Below are positions 24,043-31,975 of a stretch of 35,967 nucleotides of DNA, piece after piece; position 1 is the first letter of the stretch; each line of letters begins with the position of its first letter. Origin of the DNA: Chloroflexota bacterium (lineage in GTDB: Bacteria; Chloroflexota; Anaerolineae; Aggregatilineales; Phototrophicaceae). The stretch covers positions 1 to 35,967 of the forward strand of contig VXLV01000013.1 of the NCBI GenBank assembly GCA_009841405.1, read 5' to 3'. Made by a program: the position numbers and the translations under genes. The notes beneath the pieces are model-generated. The model searched no databases, was not told where the DNA came from, and was given only the letters and a program-made list of their open reading frames with translations.

Positions 24043-24585
24043 TCACTTCAAGCGCCAGGGAAGCCCCGCCATCAGAAGCAGCACCTCGTCCGCCGCTTGC
24101 GCCACGCGCTGATTCGCACGCCCCAGCATATCCCGATACAGCGTCCCTAGCCGCGTCGGCGGCACGACGCCCATCCCCACCTCGTTGCTCACCACCAGCC
24201 AGCTCGCTTTTGACGCCGCGTAGGCCTCCAGCAGGAGCTCGACCTCGGCCAGGGCGGCCGCGTTCGCATCGTGCTGCGTCGCCGATTCCGGCAGATCCAG
24301 CAGGATGTTGCTCGTCAGCAGCGTGAGGCAATCCAGCAGCAGGGTATCGTGCGCGTAGTCGCAGTCGGCGATTTGGCGCGCGGTATCTCGCGGCGCTTCC
24401 AGCGTATGCCAGGCGGCCGGCCGCGTCGCGCGGTGAGCGGCGATTCGTTCGCGCATGTCGTCGTCTCTCGCTTCGGCGGCAGCGACGAAGAGCACGCGCC
24501 CGCCTTGTCCGCGCGCCCAGTTTTCGGCGTAGTGACTCTTGCCGCTGCGCGCGCCGCCCAGAAGAAGAATCAGCCGCTTAGCCAT
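24043..24585 (-). CDS. cobU: Adenosylcobinamide kinase / adenosylcobinamide-phosphate guanylyltransferase
   Basis: Bifunctional enzyme of vitamin B12 nucleotide-loop assembly: it phosphorylates adenosylcobinamide and then transfers GMP to it. The 180-residue length is typical. The P-loop is GGARSGKS (10-17). His51 in RIAAHRATRP is the likely GMP-carrying histidine. The conserved LVVSNEVGMGVVP and GRANQRVAQAADEVLLLMAGLP segments follow. The start overlaps the end of cobS by eight bases, indicating coupled translation. The gene after it on the same strand is the unrelated STAND gene, of different base composition. Confidence 0.95.
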   Translation of the reverse strand: MAKRLILLLGGARSGKSHYAENWARGQGGRVLFVAAAEARDDDMRERIAAHRATRPAAWHTLEAPRDTARQIADCDYAHDTLLLDCLTLLTSNILLDLPESATQHDANAAALAEVELLLEAYAASKASWLVVSNEVGMGVVPPTRLGTLYRDMLGRANQRVAQAADEVLLLMAGLPWRLK

Positions 24586-25285
24586 AGAGCGCCGCCAGCG
24601 CCAGCAGGCTGAGTAGCTCGGTCAGCTCGCAGACTGCGCCGTAGACATCGCCGCTGAGCCCGCCGCCCAGACGCCGCGCCGCCCACCATCCGAATGCCAA
24701 ACTGAATCCGCTGCAGCCCACCGCCAGCGCCAGCAGTTCGACATTCGTCAGCAGGATGACGAGCCACAGGGCGGCAGTGATGACTTGCAGGCGGCCCAGC
24801 CCGTCGCGGAAGGCCGCGGCCAGGCTGATCTCGCTGGCGGCGGGAAAGGCGTAGGCCGCCAGCACCAGCGCCCAGCGCCCCAGCACCGGCGCCAGGATCA
24901 GCAGCTCGGCGGGCGCGGCGCGGATGGCCAGCCACTTGCCCAGCAGCAGCAGGGTCGTTCCAGCCACGGCCCACATGCCGGCGCGCGGATCGCGCATGAT
25001 GCGCCGGCGTTCCTCGGGCGCTACCGCCGCCAGCAGTCCATCGCAGCTATCGCCGAAGCCGTCCAGATGCAAGCCGCCGGTGATCGCGACCCAGACCAGC
25101 AGAATCAGAAAGGCGCTGAGATCGCGGTCGAAGGGCGAGTGAGTGGCGATGGCGACCAGCAGCGCGCCGATGCACAAGCCGACCAGCGGGAAAAAGGCGA
25201 TGGCCCAGCCACGCCTGCGCCCGCTTGGGCTGCCGGTCGGCAGAATCGTAAGGAAGGCGAAAGCCGCGCGGATATCCGCCAGCAT
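24578..25285 (-). CDS. cobS: Adenosylcobinamide-GDP ribazoletransferase (cobalamin synthase)
   Basis: Integral membrane enzyme that joins GDP-cobinamide to alpha-ribazole (or its phosphate), the last steps of cobalamin assembly. The 235-residue protein has about six membrane helices. The metal-binding motif is HLDGFGDSCDGL (73-84, with Asp75, Asp79 and Asp82), followed by RRIMRDPRAGMWA (94-106). The N-terminal AFAFLTILPTG is the usual family start. It overlaps cobU by eight bases. No other cobalamin gene is in the window, which fits either salvage of cobinamide or a split pathway. I found no B12 riboswitch in the 163 bases upstream. Confidence 0.95.
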   Translation of the reverse strand: MLADIRAAFAFLTILPTGSPSGRRRGWAIAFFPLVGLCIGALLVAIATHSPFDRDLSAFLILLVWVAITGGLHLDGFGDSCDGLLAAVAPEERRRIMRDPRAGMWAVAGTTLLLLGKWLAIRAAPAELLILAPVLGRWALVLAAYAFPAASEISLAAAFRDGLGRLQVITAALWLVILLTNVELLALAVGCSGFSLAFGWWAARRLGGGLSGDVYGAVCELTELLSLLALAALYG

Positions 25286-25408
25286 CAGACCCGGACTTTC
25301 GCGTGGTTGACGCTCATTTGACGCGCCTCTCGGTTTTCATTCCCGGTCGAGTGTAATGAATAGTTGGACGCGCGGAAAGTGAAAGCTGCCTGGCTGCATT
25401 GCGGCGGA

Positions 25409-25417
25409 TGGTATACT
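25409..25417 (+). promoter_or_regulatory. Extended -10 promoter of the DUF1697 gene
   Basis: TGGTATACT matches the extended -10 pattern TGnTATAAT in all but one position. It lies 31 bases before the ATG at 25449, which has GAAGGGA as ribosome-binding site (25434-25440). A clear -35 box is not seen. Confidence 0.4.
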
Positions 25418-25448
25418 CCGGTTCCGATTCAGTGAAGGGAGCGCGACC

Positions 25449-25991
25449 ATGCCCCGCTACATCTCGTTCATCCGCGGCATCAATGTCGGCGGACACAAGA
25501 AGGTCAAGATGGCGGACCTGCGCGCGCTCTATCTGGACTTGGGATTTCGCGATCCGCGCACGCTTTTGCAGAGCGGCAATGTCGTGTTCGAGGCGGATGC
25601 AGGGGGCCTCAGCGCGCGCATTGAGGCGGGCATCTTGCAGCGTTTCGGCTTCGAGGCGCAGGTACTGCTGTGGACGCCGGCGGCTTTCCGCGCGGCGCTG
25701 GCGGATCATCCCTTCACGGCCGAACAGCTTGAGCGGGGCAGCCACGCCATGATCGTCTTCCTTTCCGGCGCGCCGGATGAGCGCGCGGTCGCCGCTCTGG
25801 TCGCGAACAATCAAGGGAGCGAAGCCATCACGGCGAAAGGGCAAGCGCTCTACGTCTTCTACACGGACGGCGTCGCCCGCTCGAAGTTGGACGGCAAGCG
25901 CATCGAGACGTCGCTGGGCTTGGTCGCCAGCGCCCGCAACTGGAATACTTGCCAACGCCTGCTGAAGCTGCTGTGTGAGATGGAAGCCTAG
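25449..25991 (+). CDS. DUF1697 domain-containing protein
   Basis: A 180-residue soluble protein of the DUF1697 family, whose function is unknown. Family hallmarks are the start RYISFIRGINVGGHKKVKMADLR (3-25), LQSGNVVFEA (39-48), and near the end RSKLDGKRIETSLGLVASARNWNT, the usual conserved close. The length is typical. It has its own likely promoter and ribosome-binding site and is flanked by genes on the other strand. Its stop codon shares the tetranucleotide CTAG with the stop codon of the convergent KDPG aldolase gene. Confidence 0.93.
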   Translation: MPRYISFIRGINVGGHKKVKMADLRALYLDLGFRDPRTLLQSGNVVFEADAGGLSARIEAGILQRFGFEAQVLLWTPAAFRAALADHPFTAEQLERGSHAMIVFLSGAPDERAVAALVANNQGSEAITAKGQALYVFYTDGVARSKLDGKRIETSLGLVASARNWNTCQRLLKLLCEMEA

Positions 25992-26614
25992 GCGAGCTGG
26001 TCGACGTAGCGGCGGGCGTTCTCTCGCAGCCGTCCCCAATCGCGGTCGGCCACAGCGTCGTTGTTGATTAGCGAGGAGCCGACGCCGAGCGCGAAAGCGC
26101 CGTGAGCCAGCCAGTCGCGGATATTGTCCAGGCTGACGCCGCCGGTTGGCATCAGACGCAGGTGCGGCAGCGGCGCCAGCACGTCTTTCAGGTAGCGCGG
26201 GCCCAGGTGGTTGGCGGGAAAGACTTTGACCGCGCTCGCGCCCCATTCCCAGGCATTCTGGATTTCGCTGGGCGTGAAAGCGCCCGGCATGAAGGGCAAG
26301 CCGCATTCGTGGCAGGCGGTGTTGACCTCGCGCTTCCACACTGGCGACACGACGAATTGCGCGCCCGCGTCGGCGACCGCCCAGACTTGCTCAGCGTTGA
26401 TGACGGAACCAGCGCCGATGGCCACGGAGTCGTCAGCGCGTTGGCGTATCTCGGCGATGGTCGCGACCGCGTCCGGATTCGTGAGCGTGAATTCGATAGC
26501 GCGGATGCCGCCGTCGATCAAGGCGTCGGCGATGCATTCGGCGGTCGAGAGGTCGTCCAGGCGGACGATGGCGACGATTTTGTGTTTGGCGACGATATCC
26601 AGAACGCTGGTCAT
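25988..26614 (-). CDS. eda: 2-dehydro-3-deoxy-phosphogluconate (KDPG/KHG) aldolase
   Basis: Class I aldolase that splits KDPG, or related 2-keto-3-deoxy sugar acid phosphates, into pyruvate and an aldehyde. The 208-residue length is typical. The Schiff-base lysine is Lys130 (ASAVKVFPA), the catalytic glutamate Glu41 (AIEFTLTNP), and Arg18 and Thr114 are in the expected places. The phosphate-binding end GVGSSLIN is present. Its ATG overlaps the stop of the HTH-citrate-synthase-like gene as ATGA, so the two form an operon. No Entner-Doudoroff dehydratase or sugar kinase is nearby, so the substrate could be a galactonate or galacturonate derivative instead. Confidence 0.93.
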   Translation of the reverse strand: MTSVLDIVAKHKIVAIVRLDDLSTAECIADALIDGGIRAIEFTLTNPDAVATIAEIRQRADDSVAIGAGSVINAEQVWAVADAGAQFVVSPVWKREVNTACHECGLPFMPGAFTPSEIQNAWEWGASAVKVFPANHLGPRYLKDVLAPLPHLRLMPTGGVSLDNIRDWLAHGAFALGVGSSLINNDAVADRDWGRLRENARRYVDQLA

Positions 26615-27888
26615 GTTTGGCGTTGCGGCGCTGGCCCGGTATAGCGGATCCGCGGCTGAATAGTCTGCTTGGCGCGATACTGTTTGATCGCGTGGCCGAT
26701 CCAGCCAATGATGCGGCCCAGCGCAAATATACCAAGCGTGCTGCCCGGCGGCAACTCAAAGTGTCGGCGGAAAACCGCCAGCGCGAACTCCATCTTGGGG
26801 TGCTCGCCTCGCAGTGCGTGAACCGCCTCTTGAATGGCGCGCCCCAGGACGATGGCGGGCGAATTCGGATATTCGGCGTATAGCGCGTCGAGCAAGAGCC
26901 GCGCTCGCGGATCGCCCTCCGGATATAGCGGGTTGTTAAAGCCGGGCACGGGGATGGATTCGCTGCGGCGCAAGCGCGAGCAGATGACCTCGACCGCTTG
27001 ATCCGGCGTCTTGACTTCATCGAGGAAGACTTCGACCGATTCGGTATAGCCGCCTTGTTCGGGGCCGGAAAGCGCGGTGATGGCGGTGTTGATGACCGAG
27101 TAGGGCGTGGTGCCCAGGGCGGCGGCGACGCGCGCGGCAAAAGTCGCCAGCTTGACCTGGTGGTCGGCGCAGATGATCAGCGCCATATCGAAAAAGCGGA
27201 TGCTGCGCTCGTCCCCGGGTTGCCAGCCGCGCTGCAACATTTCCGCCAGGCTGATGTCTTCGCGGACATCGCCGGCCGCCAGCGACGTCAGCAAACGCAA
27301 GATGCGCGCGCCGCTGAGCGCAATCGAATCATGCCGCAGATCAAACGCTATCGGGTCATCGGCCATCGCGATCGGCAAGATAATCTGAAACGACGGCAGC
27401 GAAAACAGATCGTTTCGGTCAATGTCGATGCCTTGCAGTTTGCGCCGGTATTTGCTGGCGGACGGATGGCGGCGAAAGTCGAAGAGAGAGCGCGCGTTGG
27501 CGGCGTCTTCGGTCCAGACAAGCGCGGCGAGTTCTTCGGCGCTGAGCATGACGGCGACTTCTTCGATCGGGATGCCGCAATAATAGAGATGTCCGTCTTC
27601 TATCAGGCTGATGCCGGTCTCGAGCACCGGCGCCGCCCACTGCAAAACGTCTTTGGCCGCTGGGTCGGGGTTGACGCGCATCTGCCGCCGCACCAAGAGG
27701 CGCGTCACATCATCCTGCGAATACTGGCGATGCCGCTGACCCTCTTGCGAAGCTCGCGATCGAATCAAGCCGCGGCTGACGTATGCGTAGATGGTGCCGA
27801 CCTTAACGCCCAACTCGTCGGCTGCTTCCTGGGCCGTCAGAAAACCGTCTTCGACCATGTCATCATGCGCTCGCGTATCTATATCCAT
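26611..27888 (-). CDS. HTH - citrate synthase-like fusion protein, catalytic residues altered
   Basis: A 425-residue protein joining an excisionase/MerR-like helix-turn-helix (16-70, FLTAQEAADELGVKVGTIYAYVSRGLI) to a citrate-synthase fold (about 80-405). The fold is recognisable from ADHQVKLATFAAR (241-253), LSGPEQGG (273-280), PGFNNPLYPEGDPRA (315-329) and ALGRIIGWIGHA (389-400). Compared with active enzymes, the His in GPLHGG is Gln278, the His in GFGHR/GFGHP is Asn319, and the Asp of the xDF motif is Glu367; only His243 of the active site remains. It may therefore sense a metabolite and control DNA rather than make citrate. It overlaps the KDPG aldolase start by four bases. The start may be leaderless, as TAGAAT lies 11 bases upstream. 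Confidence 0.82.
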   Translation of the reverse strand: MDIDTRAHDDMVEDGFLTAQEAADELGVKVGTIYAYVSRGLIRSRASQEGQRHRQYSQDDVTRLLVRRQMRVNPDPAAKDVLQWAAPVLETGISLIEDGHLYYCGIPIEEVAVMLSAEELAALVWTEDAANARSLFDFRRHPSASKYRRKLQGIDIDRNDLFSLPSFQIILPIAMADDPIAFDLRHDSIALSGARILRLLTSLAAGDVREDISLAEMLQRGWQPGDERSIRFFDMALIICADHQVKLATFAARVAAALGTTPYSVINTAITALSGPEQGGYTESVEVFLDEVKTPDQAVEVICSRLRRSESIPVPGFNNPLYPEGDPRARLLLDALYAEYPNSPAIVLGRAIQEAVHALRGEHPKMEFALAVFRRHFELPPGSTLGIFALGRIIGWIGHAIKQYRAKQTIQPRIRYTGPAPQRQT

Positions 27889-27899
27889 TTATAATAACG

Positions 27900-27905
27900 A
27901 TTCTA
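27900..27905 (-). promoter_or_regulatory. Possible -10 element for the HTH-citrate-synthase-like gene
   Basis: TAGAAT on the minus strand ends 11 bases before the ATG, so a start of transcription would leave a leader of only about four bases. The ATG has no Shine-Dalgarno. No clear -35 box. The rest of 27889-28095 is AT-rich with no recognisable gene. Confidence 0.3.
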
Positions 27906-28095
27906 CAGACATAAGGCTAGCGAATGACGTAGTAGTTCAAGATAAGACTTACAGCCGCAGCAGATAGCCCGGCATCACCAGTATGTCATAACATTGCAAA
28001 ACTAGAGAAAACTCAAGGCGCTTTTCCCGAAATTTGCATATTCCAGCAATTGTAATGCGTGATAAGATTTTTGCAAACGCAATTTTGCCGATCCC

Positions 28096-29559
28096 TCATT
28101 CTTCCTCAAAGAATTGCTCAGGGTCAAATCCATCCGGCAGGTTGTCAAGGCCGATACCGCGCGCAATCGGCGGCAAGGCGATCGGCGCGGCGGGGGGCGG
28201 TGTCTGCGCTGGCCGCGCGGCGTATCGGGCCGGCTCGGCGCCGCGCAGCTGCCGGTAGCGAATCTTGCCCAACGATTCCAGCGCCGCGCCCGCAATCGCG
28301 CCCAAGCCCATGAACAGCGCGCCGGCATTAAAGAGGAAGCCCACCACCGGCAGCGAGGCGAAAAACGCCAGCAGCGCCACACCGATCAGCAGGCTGAGCC
28401 GGGGCCGGCGCCGCGCGGTTTCGGCGCCCCAGGCGACGTGCAAGACAAAGCGGCCCAGCCCCAGACCAACAACAGCGCGCGCGATGAAGATCGCCGAAAA
28501 GTAGAAGACGCCGATTACGCCCACGTCGAAAAGCGTCAGCAATGCGCCCGCGACCAACGCCACCTCGGGCAGATGCAGCGCCAGCGGCAGCACAATCGCG
28601 ATAGTCGTGATGATGAGCAGAATGAGCGCCAAGGGGAACGAGATTATGAATAGCAGCATGCCGATGACAAAGCTGCGAGCGGGCCGGCCGCGCAGCGCAG
28701 ACAGCGGGCGCTGAAACTGCGTCTTCGAAAGCGCCAGACCCAGCAGACCGGCCGTAAGCAGCACGGTCAGCTCGCGCCGGAACTGGTCGTAGAATATCGA
28801 CGCCAGGCCTTGCTGCGGCAGGTCGGGAACCAGAACCGGCGTCGTCGAATAGTAGGCGATTTGGCCGTCTACGCGGCCGTCTATCATGGCCTCGGCGGGA
28901 CCCGAGTATTCCAGACGCCCGCTGACGCGCCCGGTCGCTGTGATCGCCAGCCCGGGCGCCGCCGCCGCGAATTCGATGTCGAGCGGCAGCAGCAAGGTCT
29001 CCAGTTCGGATGCGTCAGTTTCGGGATTGCCGACTGTCGCGTATACATCGCCCAGCACACGATTGCCGAGGACAAGCGCCGAGCCCCAATAGCTGACCTC
29101 GTCAGCGACCGGTCCGTTGATCAGGGCTTGGTAGCCCACGCCTGTGATCGGACCGGCGACCCGCGCATTCCTGGCGAAGTCGGCCGAAAGCGCGGCAAAC
29201 ATCACCTGGCCCGCGGCCGGACGATTTGGCGCGGCGGACGCGTCGATCTGCATCATCAGACCGACATAATGCAGATCGCCGCGGACAAGTCCGCTCTGCT
29301 CCAGCGTCAAGCCGGCCAAGTAAACATTCTTGCCGATTTCGCCGCTGATGTTCGCGCGCAATCCGATGCCGATCACATTGCCCTCAACCCGGCCGGCGAT
29401 GGTCAGGTTTTGGCAAAATGCGAAAAGCGTGCCGCGGACGACCGCGTCGGCGGGGATCGTACAATCTTCGCCCTGCCGCAATTCTCGGGCGAATGCGAGC
29501 CCGGTCGCGAGCAGGCTTATGAGGGTGGCGATAAGCGTCAGGCGAATCGCTCTGCGCAT
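28096..29559 (-). CDS. Bactofilin-like (polymer-forming) membrane protein
   Basis: A 487-residue protein. Residues 1-24 are a signal peptide ending AFA. Residues 30-240 form a beta-helical, bactofilin/polymer-forming-like region with repeating short strands around Gly-Asn/Asp turns (VRGTL, AGRVEG, NVIGIG, ISGEIGKNVYLAG, VRGDLHYVG, SGRLEYSG, IDGRVDGQIAYY). About five hydrophobic segments follow (265-280, 296-325, 333-350, 352-372 and 390-430). A proline-rich, acid-ended cytoplasmic tail closes it. The ATG at 29559 was chosen because it starts the signal peptide directly and has GAGG upstream; two earlier ATGs add residues before it. Topology suggests the beta-region is outside the membrane, unlike cytoplasmic bactofilins. 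Function is unknown; a cell-envelope role is likely. Confidence 0.8.
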   Translation of the reverse strand: MRRAIRLTLIATLISLLATGLAFARELRQGEDCTIPADAVVRGTLFAFCQNLTIAGRVEGNVIGIGLRANISGEIGKNVYLAGLTLEQSGLVRGDLHYVGLMMQIDASAAPNRPAAGQVMFAALSADFARNARVAGPITGVGYQALINGPVADEVSYWGSALVLGNRVLGDVYATVGNPETDASELETLLLPLDIEFAAAAPGLAITATGRVSGRLEYSGPAEAMIDGRVDGQIAYYSTTPVLVPDLPQQGLASIFYDQFRRELTVLLTAGLLGLALSKTQFQRPLSALRGRPARSFVIGMLLFIISFPLALILLIITTIAIVLPLALHLPEVALVAGALLTLFDVGVIGVFYFSAIFIARAVVGLGLGRFVLHVAWGAETARRRPRLSLLIGVALLAFFASLPVVGFLFNAGALFMGLGAIAGAALESLGKIRYRQLRGAEPARYAARPAQTPPPAAPIALPPIARGIGLDNLPDGFDPEQFFEEE

Positions 29560-29636
29560 GACAATCGGCCTCGGCACGGTCGGTATCATGCTCATTATAG
29601 CCGAGCCGGGCGAACGCTCTCGTTCAAACGCGCGGC

Positions 29637-30932
29637 TCAGTCGGCCGGTTCGGACGGCGCCAGGGACGGGTCAAAGTTTGGGTGCATCGGGGTCCAGATG
29701 GGGTAGAGCAGGTCGTGGTCGGGCCAATCATAGCGTGGGCGCAAGGCGACGATTCGCCCGCCGGTGATGCTGATGTAAATCCAGCCTTCGGGGCTGACGG
29801 CGACGGCCAATGGCTGTTGCGGATAAATCCCGAAACCCAGCTCGCTGAGGTGAATGTAGTCAGGCCAAAATAGCGCCTGGCCGCGGTAGGGGATATAGGC
29901 CTGCCGCCCGCTCTCGTAGGCGAACGGGAAGATGATTGTGGATCCCGCGGGCTCGGCATCGTCGTTAACGTTGATCATGATGACTTTGTAGCCGACGAAG
30001 TCGACCTGGCTGGGCTCGCCGCTGAGCACGACGATCAAAGTGTCTTTTGTTCCGGGCAGCAGATCGTGAGGATAGGCGGCCAGACTGCTGGGAACCGCGC
30101 CCGTGCCGAAGCGCATTGCCGGAGCGATGTTCTCGCTGCAGCCGCGGCCGCCGGCGAGATTTGGCGTATCCGCGCCCAGGCAGTAGGGGAAGCCGTACCA
30201 GCCGCCCGCTTCCAGCCGATTGAGTTCGTCCAGGGCGTTCCGCTCCATCTGGGGCGGCGCGCTGTCCAGGGTCCAGAGCCGTCCGCGATACCAGGCGACA
30301 GCGGCCGGGTTGCGGAAGCCGGAGGCGTAGACTTGCCGCTCGCCGCCGTCCAGATTCATGCTCAGAATGGCGCCGCGCTCGGCATCGGCGAATTCGCAAT
30401 TGCTGCAGGGCGCGCCGACAGCCACATAGAGCCGCTCGTCCGCGCCGATGGCCAGGCCCGCGGTCGGGAATCCGGCGCCGGTCGGCAAGTCATCCACCAG
30501 CGTCGTGACATCGCCCAGTGGGGAAATCCGATAGATATGCGCTCCGCCGGCGACGTATAAGTCGCCCGCGTGGAATGCCAGGCCGTTGGGCAGCGTCAAG
30601 CCGGCCGCGAAAGTTTCCATAGCGTCCGGCAGGGCGTCGCCGTCGGCGTCGCGGATGGCCATCACCAGGCCGCTCAAGGGGCGCGTCGCGTAGAGGGCGC
30701 CATCGGGCGCCGCCGCCAGCGCAGTGAAGGACAGCGGCTCCAGGCCCGGTTCATTCACCACATCTTCCGGGCACCAGCGGCGCGTATCAGTGTATAGCTC
30801 GCCGCGGATGACTGTCGGGCGATCGTCGCAGAGCGGCAAGTCCGGCTGCGCCAAGCTCGGCGGCAGCGCGCCCAGCATCAGGCAGAGCGCCAGCCCGGCG
30901 CGCCACGGCTTCAGTAGCGCAGCGACAGGCAT
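29637..30932 (-). CDS. Exported PQQ-type sugar dehydrogenase-like beta-propeller protein
   Basis: A 431-residue protein with a signal peptide (1-28, ending SLA). It has the six-bladed propeller of the soluble glucose / L-sorbosone dehydrogenase family: LYVAVGAPCSNC (168-179), YASGFRNPAAVAW (202-214), LDELNRLEAGGWYGFPYC (234-251). Active members oxidise sugars with PQQ outside the cell. The position that usually holds the catalytic His (LPxGxHxT) seems to be Phe155 in LPTGAGFPT, so oxidase activity is doubtful; this was aligned by eye. A DxDGD loop (95-99, DADGD) may bind calcium. Its start overlaps the end of the DDAH-like gene by 22 bases, so they are probably co-expressed. Confidence 0.82.
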   Translation of the reverse strand: MPVAALLKPWRAGLALCLMLGALPPSLAQPDLPLCDDRPTVIRGELYTDTRRWCPEDVVNEPGLEPLSFTALAAAPDGALYATRPLSGLVMAIRDADGDALPDAMETFAAGLTLPNGLAFHAGDLYVAGGAHIYRISPLGDVTTLVDDLPTGAGFPTAGLAIGADERLYVAVGAPCSNCEFADAERGAILSMNLDGGERQVYASGFRNPAAVAWYRGRLWTLDSAPPQMERNALDELNRLEAGGWYGFPYCLGADTPNLAGGRGCSENIAPAMRFGTGAVPSSLAAYPHDLLPGTKDTLIVVLSGEPSQVDFVGYKVIMINVNDDAEPAGSTIIFPFAYESGRQAYIPYRGQALFWPDYIHLSELGFGIYPQQPLAVAVSPEGWIYISITGGRIVALRPRYDWPDHDLLYPIWTPMHPNFDPSLAPSEPAD

Positions 30933-31693
30933 GTCAAGCCGCCGTCCATCTTGACGAATTCACTCATATCCAGGGCGAGAACCCGGCTGCAATGTTGCTC
31001 GGCCGCGCTAAGCGCCCCCGGGCAATCAGCCGCCACGAAGAGCGTGCCGTTGACAGGCAGGACATCGGCCGCGTGGCCTTCTTCGGGCGGAAGCGTAATG
31101 ACGCGCGCCCAGGACAAATCGAAGTCGGTCATCAACGCCGGGTCATGGATCAAGACGCCGGGCGCCAATTCGGTGAGGCCGCTCTTCAAGTGCAGCACGC
31201 CGCTGAAAGGCACGGGGTCGACGCGGATTTCGCTTTGCACCGTTTGCAGCGCCTGACGCAAGGCGCGGTAACCGGCGCGATTGGTCCGCCGCGAGACGCC
31301 GACCAGGACGCGGTCGCTGCAGAAGAGCACATCGCCGCCGTCAATTCGGGCCTCCGCCGGCGCGTCGATGATGCGCAGGTCGCTCAAATGCGGCTTCAGC
31401 GATTCACCTTCGCCCTGCCGCGAAGGCGCGCCCGACCGGCAGTGGAAGGCCATGTCGCCGAAAATAACGAAGGGGTCCTCAACGAAATGCCCGTCTGGGA
31501 AGCGCGCGTCGGCAGGCAGCACGGTCACCGCCAGCCCGCAGTCTTGCAGCGCTTGCGCGTAATTCTGGTATTGTTCCAGCGCCAGGTTGTAGTCGGGCGG
31601 TCCCAGGTGGGCCGCGGTCGTCACGCCCTCGGCGAAGTTGGCCGCAGGCAGGCGCATCAGCGCGCGTGTGAATGTGGGCAGCAAGTGGGACAT
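30911..31693 (-). CDS. Dimethylarginine dimethylaminohydrolase-like amidinohydrolase
   Basis: A 260-residue protein of the DDAH/arginine deiminase superfamily, which hydrolyses guanidino groups to give citrulline and an amine. The catalytic set is present: Glu72-Asp73 (FVEDPFV), His168 (LHLKSG) and Cys255 (GGLTCLSLRY) at the very C-terminus. DGGDVL (118-123) is the conserved substrate-loop segment. The length is normal. Which guanidino compound it uses cannot be read from sequence. It overlaps the start of the propeller gene by 22 bases on the same strand. Upstream (31694-31975) lie only repeats and the elp3 promoter region. Confidence 0.92.
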   Translation of the reverse strand: MSHLLPTFTRALMRLPAANFAEGVTTAAHLGPPDYNLALEQYQNYAQALQDCGLAVTVLPADARFPDGHFVEDPFVIFGDMAFHCRSGAPSRQGEGESLKPHLSDLRIIDAPAEARIDGGDVLFCSDRVLVGVSRRTNRAGYRALRQALQTVQSEIRVDPVPFSGVLHLKSGLTELAPGVLIHDPALMTDFDLSWARVITLPPEEGHAADVLPVNGTLFVAADCPGALSAAEQHCSRVLALDMSEFVKMDGGLTCLSLRY

Positions 31694-31825
31694 GAATCGG
31701 CAATGCCTTTTCGTGGCGGACTAACCTAGTGTAGCGGAAAAGACAGAGGCCAAAATGGCGAGCCGCTACAATCCCGCGCCGGGACGTAATTGCTGCTGCC
31801 GCGGAACGCTACCGAGACGAATGCC

Positions 31826-31854
31826 GTAGGGGCGACCCGACGGGCCGCCCCTAC
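31826..31854. repeat. REP-like palindrome, copy 11, with GTAG/CTAC at both feet
   Basis: GTAG, GGGCGACCC, loop GAC, GGGCCGCCC, CTAC. This copy has the foot on both sides, giving the longest palindrome (29 bases) in the family, with one mismatch in the stem. It lies between the DDAH-like gene and elp3. Confidence 0.75.
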
Positions 31855-31860
31855 CCAACA

Positions 31861-31905
31861 CTTCTCGGTGTCCTCTGTGTATCCTCTTTGTCCTCTGTGG
31901 TGAGT
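31861..31905 (-). repeat. ACCAC-GAGGACAC interspersed repeat, copy 2 (inverted, longer)
   Basis: Read on the minus strand it is ACCACAGAGGACAAAGAGG followed by further ACAGAGGAC-like units, a roughly nine-base periodicity. It is the opposite orientation of the copies at 6333 and 35637. Confidence 0.6.
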
Positions 31906-31939
31906 CTTTCGCGCGGTACAACTTTCGCCGATTCGCCGC

Positions 31940-31945
31940 TAGAAT
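31940..31945 (+). promoter_or_regulatory. Possible -10 element of elp3
   Basis: TAGAAT in the context GCTAGAATAG, 30 bases before the ATG at 31976. The same GCTAGAAT core forms the -10 of the ctaC promoter. The -35 region is weak. Confidence 0.35.
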
Positions 31946-31975
31946 AGAGGCGCAAGCACGCATTCAGGACGGCCC

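Noticed and set aside
25286..25448. Cobalamin riboswitch upstream of cobS
   Set aside because: The conserved B12-box sequence and the length needed were not found.
25314..26339. Minus-strand open frame across the DUF1697 gene and part of the aldolase gene
   Set aside because: It conflicts with both conserved genes and has no protein-like pattern.
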